Positions 1-8,811 of a stretch of 58,630 bases of DNA are shown here, in pieces (positions within the stretch are counted from its first letter, which is position 1; each line of letters opens with the position of its first letter). Under the pieces are notes generated by a model. It was given only the letters and a program-made list of their open reading frames with translations. It was not told the DNA's origin and did not search any database. A program made the translations under genes and the position numbers. The stretch covers positions 4,016,548 to 4,075,177 of the forward strand of contig CP070666.1 of the NCBI GenBank assembly GCA_020351775.1, written 5' to 3'. The DNA is from Gemmatimonadota bacterium (lineage in GTDB: Bacteria; Gemmatimonadota; Gemmatimonadetes; Gemmatimonadales; GWC2-71-9).

Positions 1-865
1 TCTGCGTGTTGCCGTGCTTTCGAGCCAGGTTGTCCTGGTGGCGCTGCAATGGCTGAATGAAATCGATGTGCTCGAACTTGTAGGACAGGTCCAGCCAGCG
101 CTCGCCTCCGGTGTCGGCGTAGAGATCGACCATCACCTCGTTCATACCACCGAACTCGGTGTTCAACATCTGCTGGATCTGGCGCTGGTCGAGCCCAGCT
201 AGAATGCCCTCGGCCCACGCCGCGAACTCGATCTCCAAGTCCAACGCGGTGCGGTTTCCAGTGAAGCGGTAGGCGTCTCGCAATCCTGCGTATGTCTTGT
301 GCAGCGTGTACCATGGCGACCACTCGCCGTTCAAGTCGAACGCGGCGGAACGGATCTCACCCCGCGCGAGCTCGCCAAAGGCTCTGCGGCCCCCTTCCAG
401 TGCGCTCAAGTAGCCATCCCCGTGTCTGTCCTGAACTTGCTTCAGTTCCTCGACTATGTAGTCCGCACGCTGCTTGAATCGCTCGTCACCGGTTGCCGCC
501 CACATGAGACTCACGGCGGACAGGTAGTGTCCTGCTATGTGTCCTGTGAGGTTCCTGCCGCCACCGTCCCAGCCGCCGTACGGCTCCGCTTTGGGCGCGA
601 GTCCGGCCCGCTCGCGGTAGTACGCCAACATCCGATCGGGCTCGAGCTGCAGTAGATAATCGGCGTTCAGGTCCTGGGCATGCTTCAGCGGGCCGCCGAG
701 TAGGCGAATGTTGCTCAATGGCAGAGGTCGGGTCCGGATCAGCTGGCCTTCTGGCGTGAGGGTCGGCGGGGCGGCTGGCTGCTGGTCGATAGGCAGGTGA
801 ACCAGCAACGGTGTCGCTCCGACCCCTAGCCCCACTTTGAGGGCTGCGCGGCGAGATAGTGTCAT
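1..865 (-). CDS. GH127-type glycoside hydrolase (beta-L-arabinofuranosidase family), partial
   Basis: The gene is read from ATG at 865 and runs off the left edge, leaving about 288 residues of the N-terminal part. A purine-rich stretch (AAGG) lies just upstream of the ATG. The leader has the twin-arginine-like SRRAALK followed by a short hydrophobic stretch, so Tat export is likely. Hallmarks of the DUF1680/GH127 family are visible: LLGGPLKHAQDLN near residue 55, PYGGWDGGG, GHIAGHYLSAVSLMWA and GGMNEVMVDLYADTGGERW. Family members remove beta-L-arabinofuranose from plant or algal glycoproteins and arabinans. The next gene (1039-3078) belongs to the same family and strand, so the two probably share an operon and a substrate class. 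The catalytic Cys/Glu region lies beyond the window. Confidence 0.88.
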   Translation of the reverse strand, partial: MTLSRRAALKVGLGVGATPLLVHLPIDQQPAAPPTLTPEGQLIRTRPLPLSNIRLLGGPLKHAQDLNADYLLQLEPDRMLAYYRERAGLAPKAEPYGGWDGGGRNLTGHIAGHYLSAVSLMWAATGDERFKQRADYIVEELKQVQDRHGDGYLSALEGGRRAFGELARGEIRSAAFDLNGEWSPWYTLHKTYAGLRDAYRFTGNRTALDLEIEFAAWAEGILAGLDQRQIQQMLNTEFGGMNEVMVDLYADTGGERWLDLSYKFEHIDFIQPLQRHQDNLARKHGNTQ

Positions 866-1038
866 GGAGACCTTCTGGTCGTGGGTGCGATTTCCTAACG
901 TATTCCTTAATACAGTAGTACAGTTCGTTGCCAGCCAGGTCGCCATGCATTCCCTGTGGCTCAAGGCCCGATGACGGCCCGCTGCCTCCGTATCAGGCGT
1001 CGAGCGGCAGCGGGTGGTTTTGCGGAGGCTGCAAGCCG

Positions 1039-3078
1039 TCAGCCGGCCAACCGTGGGAACTCCGTCACCCGGATGTTGGTACAGCCGTAGGGTATGAGGT
1101 CGAGTTCCTCCAACGGTTCAGCGGATTGGTGCGTGCCTGGCCCGAACTCCCCGGCCCATCCGTGCGCCAGCTTCCAATCGGGCAGCAGCCGGCCCCTGAC
1201 GCGTGCCACCATTCCGGCTCCTTCGGGGGAAAATGGTCGCTCGCCCACGGGTCGCTCTTCGAACCGGATTGAACCTTCCATGTCCGCGTCCGGCAGGAGC
1301 AGGCCGTAGTTCCAGGAGGACGCGGGCCGGACCTCGAAATCCCCGTGCGGCAGCTCCCGTCCCGGCTGGTCGGCGTTGATCCGAGTCCAGCTTTCCTCGA
1401 GCCTCAAGGCATAGACCAGAGGCCCACGTTCCACGGCCGCTCCCTGGTTGTAACGCAGCGTTACATGGGGACGCATGGGAAGTCGCAGCGAGAGGTGAGT
1501 GGTTCCTCGCCATTCTCTCTCGATGCGGTGAAAGGTCCCTTGGGCGAGCGACCGCTCACTTTCTCCCTCTACGCTGAGGGTCGCGTTCTCAGCCCAGGCG
1601 GGAACCCGCAGCAACAATGGAAATGACACCGGGGTTTCGGTCGAGACAGAGAGGGCAAGGTGCTCCCGGAACGGGTAGTCGCTGTCGAGAGCGACCGTGA
1701 CGGGCACCCCGCGCGATGTGAACCGTGCCTCGCTGGGAGCGTAGGCGACGGCGGCGAGTCCTTCGTCCTGGGTTCTCATCCAGAGATGCGCGGACAGCTT
1801 GGGCCATCCCTGGTGCATGTTGGAGGTGCAGCAGCCGTAGTTCGGCTCCAGCCCATAGAGGTTCGACTCCGGGCCGTTGGACGTCCACATGTGGTCGGGG
1901 TTGAGCGTGCACTGCACTTGGTTGGCCTGCTGGTCGTATTGGTGTGCCCACATGTCAGGCGTGAATGTGGCCGGGAGCGCATTGAACGCTACGCGTTCCA
2001 GCCGGTCGCCGAGCGCGGGTTCGCCTAGAACGGACAGTGCCGTCTCCAGAGAGTAGAGAAACTCGACCACGGCACACAACTCCGAGCCCTGAACCGGGTT
2101 CTTTCCTGCCAGGCACTCATCGCCCGTGAACATCCCCGTGGCCTGACCGTGATAGCGATCCAATAGCGCGATCATGCGGGACGGTTGGCTCCGCTGCTGC
2201 TCCAGTCCCTCCAGGCGCCACGCCAAAGCGCCGGCCTTGACCGCCATTCCCGTGTTGACCACGTGCTTGCCCCACGTCCACAGTCCCCTGCGGGGGGTGG
2301 GGTGCGTCACGTCCTCCTCCCGGTAGAACTCTTCGTAGTCGAACCCCTGTCGTTTCAGGCGGCGGGCCAGATCGAGCAGCCACGTCTCCCGGGTCCTCTC
2401 GTAAACGTAGAACACCGGAATCAATCCCTCGAACCAACGATACCGGCCCCAATTGTAGAGCGGTGTCCGCTCAACCCCGGCGGCCAGAGCACGAAGGCTG
2501 GCCTCCACCGCGCGCATGACGGCGTCCTCTCCAGTGGCCTCGTGATGCTGTGCCAGCATCTTGTTGGCCAAGAGGATAGCCCAAAGGTCGTACGGACGGG
2601 CCGCAGCGTCGGTGGGGTAGGGGGAGTACCAGCCATCGGGGCGCTGACCCCGTACAATCGTGTCGACGTATCCGCTGACCCTGGCCTGCAGTGTCTCGTC
2701 ACCCAGCGACCACGCCAACGCGATGACGCCATCCAGCCAATAGGGTGCCCGCTCCCATCCCTCGGCGTGGCCGCCGAACCACTGGCTGTCAGCCACGTCG
2801 GGCCAGAATTCGTCCAAGTGCCCGCTCAGGCCGTCGGCCTGGATGCGGAGTTGGCGCGCCAGCCAGCCCCGAGGTCGAATGGAACCCAACGGAAGGGGCC
2901 GGAAAGCGGGTTCCCGTAGTCCCGAACCCTGGCCCGTCGTCGTGTTGTGGGGATTCATGTCTGAGCCATCCGGTTTCCCAGCGGCGCCGTATGACTTGGG
3001 TATCGCACCGGCCGCGGCCCAGGCTGTCGTGCCCGCGGCCAGCCTGCCGAGGAAGCGGCGGCGGTCCATATCACGCAT
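1039..3078 (-). CDS. GH127-type glycoside hydrolase with Tat signal
   Basis: A 679-residue protein starting at ATG 3078. The open frame extends upstream to 3345 but would then overlap the divergent gene, whereas the chosen start gives a clean Tat leader (MDRRRFLGRLAAG). An AAGGA sequence lies about 11 bases upstream of the ATG. The (alpha/alpha)6-barrel family signatures are GSIRPRGWLARQL near residue 65, GGHAEGWERAPYWLDG, GSELCAVVE and the paired cysteines YGCCTSN at residues 416-417. In characterised GH127 enzymes such a Cys pair contributes to the zinc-bound catalytic cysteine. It is about 40% of the way from duplication to difference: clearly the same family as its downstream neighbour but not a close copy. 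The exact sugar specificity cannot be told from sequence. Confidence 0.88.
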   Translation of the reverse strand: MRDMDRRRFLGRLAAGTTAWAAAGAIPKSYGAAGKPDGSDMNPHNTTTGQGSGLREPAFRPLPLGSIRPRGWLARQLRIQADGLSGHLDEFWPDVADSQWFGGHAEGWERAPYWLDGVIALAWSLGDETLQARVSGYVDTIVRGQRPDGWYSPYPTDAAARPYDLWAILLANKMLAQHHEATGEDAVMRAVEASLRALAAGVERTPLYNWGRYRWFEGLIPVFYVYERTRETWLLDLARRLKRQGFDYEEFYREEDVTHPTPRRGLWTWGKHVVNTGMAVKAGALAWRLEGLEQQRSQPSRMIALLDRYHGQATGMFTGDECLAGKNPVQGSELCAVVEFLYSLETALSVLGEPALGDRLERVAFNALPATFTPDMWAHQYDQQANQVQCTLNPDHMWTSNGPESNLYGLEPNYGCCTSNMHQGWPKLSAHLWMRTQDEGLAAVAYAPSEARFTSRGVPVTVALDSDYPFREHLALSVSTETPVSFPLLLRVPAWAENATLSVEGESERSLAQGTFHRIEREWRGTTHLSLRLPMRPHVTLRYNQGAAVERGPLVYALRLEESWTRINADQPGRELPHGDFEVRPASSWNYGLLLPDADMEGSIRFEERPVGERPFSPEGAGMVARVRGRLLPDWKLAHGWAGEFGPGTHQSAEPLEELDLIPYGCTNIRVTEFPRLAG

Positions 3079-3253
3079 AGTCGGTTCAATCCTTTCTTCC
3101 CGTCCTTCGGTCGCATGGAGCGAGATTGTCGTGGATGAGCGCCTTGCGCAAGGGCCGCTTGCCGCAGTTTCTCCAACCGGCCATGATTCATAGCCACACC
3201 CCTGTGGCGTTATCGACTGCAAAGATCGGGACACAACTTTCGCGGAGTTGACC

Positions 3254-6073
3254 ATGAAGTGGGCCATCCCTTCCGCTACCCTGACATCGCTGTTGCTCAC
3301 TCTTGCCTGTACTTCCGGCGACGGTGGCTCAGGACTCGATATCAACTACGAGAAGTACCAGCTCGACAACGGCCTGGACGTCATTCTGCACGTGGATCGG
3401 TCCGATCCTGTGGCTGCCGTCGCCATGACATTTCACGTCGGCTCGGCGCGAGAGGTAACGGGTCGCACCGGATTCGCCCACCTGTTCGAGCATCTCTTCT
3501 TTCTGGACTCGGAAAACCTCGGGCCCGGGGGGTTGGACAAGCTGATGACCCGAATCGGCAGCTCCACCAATGGCTCGACCAATAACGACAGAACGAACTA
3601 CTTCGAGGTGGTGCCCAGTGATGCGCTCGAGAAGGCGCTGTGGGCCGAGGCGGACAAGCTCGGGTTCTTCATCAACACCGTGACAGAGTCGGTGGTCGCC
3701 AAGGAGAAACAGGTCGTAAAGAACGAGAAACGCCAGGGCGTGGACAACAACCCCTATGGACACACGGGTTTCGTGATCAGTAAGGCCCTATATCCCGAGG
3801 GGCACCCCTACAGCTGGCAGGTCATTGGATCGCTCGCCGACCTGGACGCGGCATCGCTCTCCGACGTGCAGGACTTCCATGGAAAGTGGTACGGACCCAA
3901 CAACGCAACGTTGGTGGTGGCGGGCGACATCGATATCGCGCAAACCAAGGAGTGGATCGAGAAGTACTTCGGTGACATTCCAGAGCGTCCTACTCCGGAG
4001 ACGGTGAAGCCGCAGCCGGTCACGCTCGCCTCCTCCGTGCGTTTGTTCCACGAGGACAACTTCGCCCGGTTGCCGGAATTGCGCATAATATGGCCGACCG
4101 TGCCGATCTACCATGAAGATTCCTACGCACTGAGCATCTTGGCGGATCTCTTGACCAACGGGAAGAAGACGCCGTTCTACGTGGTGATCGTGGAGGAAGA
4201 GAAGTTGGCACCTTCGCCCACGGCGTTCAGCAGTCACAGAGAGCTGGCCGGAGAATTCTCCCTGCGCATCAGGACGTATGCGGGAGTCGATCTCGATTCC
4301 GCGCTGGCAGGCGTCGAGAAGGCGTTCGCCCGGTTCGAAGAGGGCATCGCGCCGGAGGAACTGGAGCGCGTCAAGGCGCGATACGAGACACAATTCTACG
4401 GTCGGATCTCCAGCGTGCTCGGCAAGGCCTTCCGCTTGGCCCAGTACAACATCTTTGCGCCGACGCCGGGCTATGCCCGGGAAGACCTGGAACGATCGCT
4501 AGCCGTGACGGACGCGGACGTGATGCGCGTGTACGAGACATACATCAAGGATCGTCCTCATGTGGCGACGAGCTTCGTGCCGCGGGGCCAGACCGAGCTC
4601 GCTCTGGAAGGTTCGGAGGAGGCGGATGTCGTAATCGAGCCCATCGTGCAGGGTGCAGAGGCGGAGTTCGTGGTGCGGCGCGGCATGGAGAAGACACCGG
4701 CGGTCGGAACGCTCGACCGCTCCATTGAGCCACCGTTCGGTGACCCACCCGCTCTGACGGTTCCGCAAGTCGATCGTGATGTGCTGGCCAACGGCCTCCA
4801 GGTACTCGTGATCGAGGACCGTGAGATCCCGTTGGTCCAGTTCGAGATCCGGCTGCGCGGTGGGCACTTGCTGGATGATCCCGCCAAGCCGGGGGTCGCC
4901 AACCTTCTGGCACAGACCATGACCGAAGGGACAGCCAGCAAGACGCCTGACGAGCTCGAGCAGGCGATCGATCTGCTCGGTGCCAGCATCAACGTGAGTT
5001 CTGGATCGCAGTCTTTCATGATCCGGGGCAGCACGTTGGCGCGCAACTACGCCGCCACCATGGAGCTCGTTGAGGAAATACTGTTGGAACCGCGCTGGGA
5101 CGAAGAGCGATTCGAGCTTGTGCGGCAGCGCGTGCGCAACACGCTGCGCCAGCGCTCGGCCAGCCCCAATGCGTTGGCGAGCGACATATTCCAGAAACTG
5201 GTATACGACGACCACATCCTGGCGCAGAGCCCGATCGGCGACATGGCTGTGATCGATGAGATCACGATTGAGGATCTGCAGGCCTACTACGAGCGCGCGC
5301 TAGTGCCCGGCGTCGCAGCGTTCCATGCCGCAGGTGCCGTGACACTCGGGGACGTGACGGCATCCCTCGCCGGCATAGCGGAGCGGTGGCAGGGTGGCGA
5401 GGTCAGCTTCCCTGAGGCGCCCGAGTGGAACACGAGCCGTGCTGGCCTCTATTTCCTCGATGTACCCAACGCGGCGCAGTCGCGCCTGATGATCGGCAGA
5501 CTCGCGTTGGCGGAGTCCGATCCGGACTTCTATCCGGCGACGGTCATGAACTTCCGCTTGGGAGGTGGCGGCTTCGCATCCGATCTCACCCAGGTGCTGC
5601 GCGAAGGTAAAGGATACACGTACGGCATCGGATCCCGCTTCAGCGGCACGGAGTTCCCAGGTCCCTTCTCGATCTCATCGGGTGTGCGCTCCAACATCAC
5701 CCTCGAAGCACTGGAACTCATCAAGGACATCGTCGAGCGCCATGGAGCCGAGTACGACGAGGAGGATCTAGCCGCCACCAAGAGCTTCCTCATCAAGGCC
5801 AATGCGCGCGCGTTCGAGACGCTGGGTGCGAAATTGGGCATGCTGGCCGACATGAGTGCATACGGGTTCCCTGCTGACTACGTGATCCAGCGGGAGGCGA
5901 TCGTGCAGAACATGACGATCGAGCGCATTCAGGAGCTGGCTGATCGATATCTCGACACGTCGGACATGGTGTGGTTAGTGGTGGGCGACGGGCGCACACA
6001 GCGCGCCCGGCTGCGGTCGCTGGGGCTGGGGAATCCGATTGCGATCAGTCGGGAGGGAGAGAGGGTGCGGTAA
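3254..6073 (+). CDS. M16 family zinc metallopeptidase, two-domain lipoprotein
   Basis: A 939-residue protein. ATG at 3254 is chosen over the upstream TTG because GGAG lies seven bases before it and the peptide then opens with a lipoprotein signal (lipobox LTLAC, Cys19). The inverted zinc motif HLFEH is at residues 76-80, with the third ligand Glu about 78 residues later in VVKNEKR. A second M16 half from about residue 490 lacks the HxxEH motif, as in other tandem pitrilysin-like proteins, where the inactive half helps enclose peptide substrates. It probably degrades oligopeptides in the periplasm, tethered to a membrane. It is divergent from the GH127 pair, with 175 bases between them for promoters. 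Confidence 0.93.
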   Translation: MKWAIPSATLTSLLLTLACTSGDGGSGLDINYEKYQLDNGLDVILHVDRSDPVAAVAMTFHVGSAREVTGRTGFAHLFEHLFFLDSENLGPGGLDKLMTRIGSSTNGSTNNDRTNYFEVVPSDALEKALWAEADKLGFFINTVTESVVAKEKQVVKNEKRQGVDNNPYGHTGFVISKALYPEGHPYSWQVIGSLADLDAASLSDVQDFHGKWYGPNNATLVVAGDIDIAQTKEWIEKYFGDIPERPTPETVKPQPVTLASSVRLFHEDNFARLPELRIIWPTVPIYHEDSYALSILADLLTNGKKTPFYVVIVEEEKLAPSPTAFSSHRELAGEFSLRIRTYAGVDLDSALAGVEKAFARFEEGIAPEELERVKARYETQFYGRISSVLGKAFRLAQYNIFAPTPGYAREDLERSLAVTDADVMRVYETYIKDRPHVATSFVPRGQTELALEGSEEADVVIEPIVQGAEAEFVVRRGMEKTPAVGTLDRSIEPPFGDPPALTVPQVDRDVLANGLQVLVIEDREIPLVQFEIRLRGGHLLDDPAKPGVANLLAQTMTEGTASKTPDELEQAIDLLGASINVSSGSQSFMIRGSTLARNYAATMELVEEILLEPRWDEERFELVRQRVRNTLRQRSASPNALASDIFQKLVYDDHILAQSPIGDMAVIDEITIEDLQAYYERALVPGVAAFHAAGAVTLGDVTASLAGIAERWQGGEVSFPEAPEWNTSRAGLYFLDVPNAAQSRLMIGRLALAESDPDFYPATVMNFRLGGGGFASDLTQVLREGKGYTYGIGSRFSGTEFPGPFSISSGVRSNITLEALELIKDIVERHGAEYDEEDLAATKSFLIKANARAFETLGAKLGMLADMSAYGFPADYVIQREAIVQNMTIERIQELADRYLDTSDMVWLVVGDGRTQRARLRSLGLGNPIAISREGERVR

Positions 6074-6083
6074 TGCGCCAGGG

Positions 6084-7394
6084 TTAGTCTATGACCGCCG
6101 CGAAGATGTAGTCCTCGATGATGGTGTTGAAGTTGAGGGGCCTGGTATCGTAGTACCCACCGGCCGTGAAGACGATGACCATGTCCAAATCGGGCATGAT
6201 ATAGATATACTGGCCGCCCCAGCCGGCGGCCCTGTAGTAGTCAATCGTGGTCTGCCGATAACGGAGACATCCCAGCCAGAACTGGTAGCCATACCCGTAC
6301 AGCGTTCCGTAATCTCCGACCAGGGATATCGCCATATCCCGCGAGGCATCGATCCAAGAGGTGGAGATGATCTGCTCCCCGTTCCAGGACCCGTCATTCA
6401 GATACAACGCGCCGAATTTCGCCATGTCGCGTGGTCTGAGATACAGGCCACCGGAAGCAAACGTGATGGAATCCGCGAGTGTCAGCCTGGTCCAGCGATA
6501 CGAATCGATGCCGAGCGGCCCGAACAGATGTGCTTCGGCAAAGTCGGCGAGGTAGCTCGAAGCAGATGTCCTTCGGACAACTTCCCCCAGGATGTTGGTG
6601 TCGCCACTGTTGTACAGGAACTCGGTGCCCGGCACGGCAACGACAGGACGGCCCAACAGAAAACGAAGCGGGTCACTGGTGTTGAACATCTGATAGTGCG
6701 AATCTCGTGGATCGTCGAACCCGTATTCGAACTCGTTCCAGTCATATCCCGAACACATCGCAAGCATGTGATGCAGCGTGATCTGTGCCTTGTCACTGTT
6801 GTTCAGGTCCTGGTAGTCCGGGAAGAAGGAGAACACCGGGTCGGCTACACCGGCTATCAGCCCTTGGTCTATCGCAATGCCGACCAGAGCGGATGTAACG
6901 CTCTTGGACACCGACGCCATGTAGTGCAGCGTCTCGCGATCAAACTCTGTTGTGATCGGATCCAACCCTCGAGCGATGTCCAGGTCCATCCCGTCCCAGT
7001 ACTCTTCGAAAACCAATCTCTGGTTTCTGACAATCAGGATGCTGTGAATCATGTGATCGCCCGTTGCCGCGATCAGACCCAGCATGCTCTCCAACGGGTC
7101 GCGCTGCATCCCGACCGACTCGACCGTCGCCGTGGTCCAACCGTCGTTGGTCTGTATCGGGACTCTATAGCTTTGCTGCAGATCTGTAGGAGTCTCACAG
7201 GAGAGCGCGAGCGTGGCGAGGGGAAGGAACAGCAGACAACACCACGCGATGATCTTATTCCTGGTCGTCCTCCCGTGCTCCCTCAGCGTACTGCTGAGGG
7301 CGATCACGAGCAGGAGAGGGATGGCCGTCAGCTGGGCGACGTAATAGCAGCTCGACCCGAGTCGACTTAGTGCTCCCGCTGGTTCATTTCGCAT
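6084..7394 (-). CDS. Serine hydrolase, class C beta-lactamase family, membrane-anchored
   Basis: The domain from about residue 95 to the end is a PF00144-type serine hydrolase. The nucleophile motif SVSK is at residues 161-164 and a YNS tyrosine motif follows in FLYNSGDTN. The start is uncertain: the open frame begins with TTG at 7484, and ATG 7394 is used here (436 residues). Two hydrophobic segments follow (about residues 17-36 and 48-65). The second ends in the lipobox-like LALSC, so a shorter lipoprotein form is also possible, although no good internal start is seen. Members include esterases, D-aminopeptidases and penicillin-binding proteins; true beta-lactamase activity should not be assumed. 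It ends 10 bases from the convergent M16 gene. Confidence 0.85.
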   Translation of the reverse strand: MRNEPAGALSRLGSSCYYVAQLTAIPLLLVIALSSTLREHGRTTRNKIIAWCCLLFLPLATLALSCETPTDLQQSYRVPIQTNDGWTTATVESVGMQRDPLESMLGLIAATGDHMIHSILIVRNQRLVFEEYWDGMDLDIARGLDPITTEFDRETLHYMASVSKSVTSALVGIAIDQGLIAGVADPVFSFFPDYQDLNNSDKAQITLHHMLAMCSGYDWNEFEYGFDDPRDSHYQMFNTSDPLRFLLGRPVVAVPGTEFLYNSGDTNILGEVVRRTSASSYLADFAEAHLFGPLGIDSYRWTRLTLADSITFASGGLYLRPRDMAKFGALYLNDGSWNGEQIISTSWIDASRDMAISLVGDYGTLYGYGYQFWLGCLRYRQTTIDYYRAAGWGGQYIYIMPDLDMVIVFTAGGYYDTRPLNFNTIIEDYIFAAVID

Positions 7395-7487
7395 GGTGTC
7401 TAGCCACCCTACGAAACCGAGATGATGGTGATTCAGCCAGCCTGGTAGCCGTTCCAGGGTCGCATCCTGAATTCCGCGAAACAAGCG

Positions 7488-7525
7488 CGCCGTGAAGGGC
7501 GTAGCGGGATGCGCCCTTCACGGCG
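7488..7525. terminator. 14-bp perfect hairpin, probable terminator of the DUF4136 gene
   Basis: Bases 7488-7501 pair perfectly with 7512-7525 (CGCCGTGAAGGGCG arms) around a 10-base loop. It sits just downstream of the minus-strand gene ending at 7572 and before the next minus-strand gene. On the minus strand only a loose T-rich stretch (CTTGTTTCG) follows, so it is not a textbook U-tract terminator. Confidence 0.55.
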
Positions 7526-7571
7526 TATTGCGTAAGCGCCGAGGTGGTGCTTACGAGTTGGGCATCGTCGT

Positions 7572-8144
7572 TCAGCCTCCGGGCGGGAAGTCTTTCAGAA
7601 TGCCCTCGACGGCCTCGTTGATTCGCCTCTGCGATTCCTCAGGGCTCAGATTGCCGGACGCCAGCTCCCTGGAGCCGGAACCCATGAAAATCATCTGGTC
7701 CTTGGATTCATCGAATAGGGCGACCACCAGTGTCCCAACTTCATAGCGGGTCTCCGTAGTGGTGCTCGTCGCCATACCGCCGCCGGTGCCGTACCAGCCG
7801 GCCCTACCGTATCTCCCATAACCACCCCAGCCGGTAGTGACGGTTTGGAACGAAGATCTCTCGTCAGTCGTGAGCTGCCACCCCACTGCCGCATCCGCGT
7901 TGTCGGGGTCTTCCACCTGGCGCATCCCCTTGGCGACCAGTGTGCTGGCGATCGCGTTCTTGATCCGCCCCCGGGTCAACTGGTCTATCTGTGCGCTGCC
8001 GGGAGCCTCGTCCAGTACCGCGAAGGTCTGGTATTGGGAGAAGTCCACAGCCGGGTCCCAGTCGCTCGTCACCTGAATGCTAGGGCCGCAAGCGGATGCG
8101 ATGACTGCCAGAGCCGTAGTGATGGCCAAACGTTGCATCCTCAT
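7572..8144 (-). CDS. DUF4136 lipoprotein
   Basis: A 190-residue protein from ATG 8144, which has GGAGGG five bases upstream. The open frame begins at 8165 but lacks a better ribosome site. The signal peptide ends at a lipobox (IASAC), followed by the DUF4136 pattern: VTSDWDPAVDFSQYQTFAV, a region of repeated Gly/Tyr/Arg, then TLVVALFDESKDQMIFMGSGS near the end. The family is of unknown function and is found as surface or periplasmic lipoproteins in many Gram-negative bacteria. A GYGRYGRAGWYG low-complexity loop sits in the middle. It is divergent from the small lipoprotein at 8330. Confidence 0.9.
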   Translation of the reverse strand: MRMQRLAITTALAVIASACGPSIQVTSDWDPAVDFSQYQTFAVLDEAPGSAQIDQLTRGRIKNAIASTLVAKGMRQVEDPDNADAAVGWQLTTDERSSFQTVTTGWGGYGRYGRAGWYGTGGGMATSTTTETRYEVGTLVVALFDESKDQMIFMGSGSRELASGNLSPEESQRRINEAVEGILKDFPPGG

Positions 8145-8329
8145 GTTGTCCCTCCGAAAAGTCACGGTTCTTGTCGAAGGTGGAGAAAATACCCCGTTTC
8201 ACCTGGCCAGGCAACCGTGAGCCCGCCCACCCTAGTCAGGGTAGCTCGGCGTCGATCCCGCGCGCCGATACTTGTGACCCTCCGATGTCGGCCAGGGTAT
8301 GATTCGTGAGTGTGAGCGAGGACGCAGGG

Positions 8330-8779
8330 ATGCAGAATCTACGTGTCATACTTCTGATGGTCCTCGGCGTGGGCTGCTCGACGACCACTGGGCCCCAATC
8401 GGGTGACGAGTTCCAGCTTCGGGTAGGCGAGAGCGCCGCGCTGGAGGACGTGGGGCTGTGGCTCGCATTCCTCGGCGTGAGTGAGGACTCACGCTGCCCC
8501 CGCCAACTCGCGTGTCTTTGGGAAGGTGACGCGGCGGTTTTGGTTGAGACGGCACCGTTTCCCGGCGGCCTGGCGATTTTGGCAGAAACGGCAGGGTTTC
8601 CTGACTTCCTGGGGGCGGATTCCAAGACCGATACGCTCCACACCAGCCTGGACCCCAAGTCATTGCGGCTGGGACCCCGCGAGCTGGTCCTGGTAGGGCT
8701 GGACCCCTATCCCGAAACGCCGTCGCCGATCCCGCTCCACGCTTACGTCGCGAGGTTCATCATCAGGCCCGCTCAGTAG
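8330..8779 (+). CDS. Small Cys-containing lipoprotein of unknown function
   Basis: A 149-residue protein from ATG 8330. GTG at 8306 is an alternative that adds eight residues. The leader ends in LGVGC, a lipobox. The rest is a short beta-rich domain with two conserved-looking cysteines in DSRCPRQLACLWEGDAAV, a pattern I have seen in uncharacterised Gemmatimonadota lipoproteins. These cysteines could form a disulfide in the periplasm. No enzymatic motif is visible. It ends 32 bases from the convergent S9 peptidase. Confidence 0.7.
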   Translation: MQNLRVILLMVLGVGCSTTTGPQSGDEFQLRVGESAALEDVGLWLAFLGVSEDSRCPRQLACLWEGDAAVLVETAPFPGGLAILAETAGFPDFLGADSKTDTLHTSLDPKSLRLGPRELVLVGLDPYPETPSPIPLHAYVARFIIRPAQ

Positions 8780-8811
8780 CCGTTTCCTGCTCCCATCTGT
8801 CACCCGCGACT

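Noticed and set aside
6039-7370. 443-codon plus-strand open frame
   Set aside because: It is antisense to the serine hydrolase gene, which has clear catalytic motifs. The composition is His/Val/Gln shadow-like.
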